This document shows, piece by piece, positions 19,641 to 20,425 of a stretch of DNA of 20,425 nucleotides (position 1 is its first letter; every line of letters starts with the position of its first letter). The translations under genes were made by a program, and so were the position numbers. The notes under the pieces were generated by a model. It was not told the origin of the DNA and did no database searches. It worked only from the letters and a program-made list of their open reading frames with translations. The DNA lies in the NCBI GenBank assembly GCA_009602725.1, contig WELB01000057.1, positions 84,149 to 104,573 on the forward strand, in the 5' to 3' direction. The DNA comes from Spirogloea muscicola (taxonomy: Eukaryota; Streptophyta; Zygnematophyceae; Spirogloeales; Spirogloeaceae).

Positions 19641-19849
19641 GCTCAGGCCACGCTCGGCCGCCCTCTCATCTGCCACTCTCTTCTGGGGCTAGCCCCTGGC
19701 AGCCGTCGGCCCTCTGTGCAAAGGCCCTCGCTGTCCGTCTCGCAATCAGTGCATGGCACTGGGCGCCCCAGTCCGCCGTTCACGCCCGAAAGGAGGGCCG
19801 CGTCGCGAGCGGCCCGTCGGCGCCTCGGGCCGAGCGGCGGCGCGGCGGG

Positions 19850-20425
19850 CCCACCGTCAGGCCCCGACGGCGCTGGTCGGGGCCCGAGATTGATGGGAAA
19901 AGCGAGGCCCCCGCGACGTAGGGCGGCGCCACGGCGCCGGTGCACCCTGGCCCCAGCGGCCTAGCCTGCCACGTGGCGGCAGGGCGCGCGTGCCACCTGC
20001 CAGGGTGCAGAGGCTCGGCGCGCAGCGTCGTACGGCCGAGCTCTCTTGGCGCGGCCCGCAGATCGCGCCAAGGCCGGCACCTGGGGCCCACAGGCTGGGC
20101 CGCTAGACGACAAGCGGGCGCAATCCGGTGGGCCCCTGCGGGAATGGTGTCGGCACCTGACTGGCCGGCCGCTCCGGGGGCTACGGGCCACGTGGCGGGC
20201 GCCAGGGCTGGCCCCGGAGGGCCCCCGGCAACAGGCGCCTCCCCGGCCCCCCTCCTCCTCCCGCCGGCCAGGCAGCCATGGCGGCGCCCCCCCCCAGCGG
20301 GCCTCTCCTCCCAAGCGGGCCTTCCCTCCGCCTCTGAGAGCCGCCATCCAGGCCGGGCTTGCCCGCCAGCGCCGCCGCGCAGGCAAGCTCGAGCCCGGGC
20401 CCGCCCGCCGCCACCGCCGGCGGCT
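19850..20425. other. GC-rich island at window end
   Basis: The sequence is very GC-rich with open frames on both strands and no recognisable domain. Similar GC-rich DNA surrounds the starts of the other genes, so this may be the 5' side of a gene beyond the window. The direction cannot be decided from what is visible. Confidence 0.35.

Noticed and set aside
1-20425. tRNA, rRNA or complete transposase/reverse transcriptase genes
   Set aside because: I saw no tRNA T-loop in a credible cloverleaf, no rRNA-like stretch, and no catalytic motifs of mobile-element enzymes in any frame.

Overview
This window looks like nuclear DNA of a green alga (chlorophyte, perhaps trebouxiophyte-like; lineage is inference). 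The genes carry many short spliceosomal introns that restore long conserved reading frames. One protein closely resembles a land-plant LRR family, and another is a eukaryotic, probably plastid-targeted TrpF. Gene starts lie in very GC-rich DNA with CGG runs on the sense strand. One ambiguous base at 13846 points to a draft assembly.

Five genes could be reconstructed by following splice phase. (1) 161-1587 (+): an armadillo-type repeat protein with hydrophobic N-terminal segments and a possible frame break near its end. (2) 3236-1824 (-): phosphoribosylanthranilate isomerase of tryptophan synthesis, four exons, 340 residues, convergent with gene 1. (3) 6206-4076 (-): a leucine-rich-repeat protein of the plant 'outer arm dynein light chain 1-like' group, with an uncertain 5' end. 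(4) 13637-10644 (-): a complete classical protein tyrosine phosphatase, nine exons, 354 residues. (5) 14091-17647 (+): a DAO-fold FAD-dependent oxidoreductase (TDA3-like), eleven exons, 473 residues, with one GC-AG intron. Genes 4 and 5 are divergent and share a GC-rich region of about 450 bp.

Two gene-poor islands, about 7.68-10.14 kb and 18.0-19.5 kb, flank the gene 4/5 pair. They hold many diverged copies of one small repeat: a GGGCTG...CAGCCC hairpin, usually followed by GGACAAGGTCC. Copies occur in both orientations, and between 7.7 and 9.24 kb they form a fold-back arrangement. Further shared modules link the two islands. I recognise no transposase or reverse transcriptase, so this looks like a non-autonomous repeat family. 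The far right end (about 19.85-20.4 kb) is a GC-rich island, perhaps the 5' side of a gene outside the window.

The five genes do not form an obvious pathway. The most distinctive material is the hairpin repeat family and a perfect 18-bp intronic hairpin at 14827-14867.
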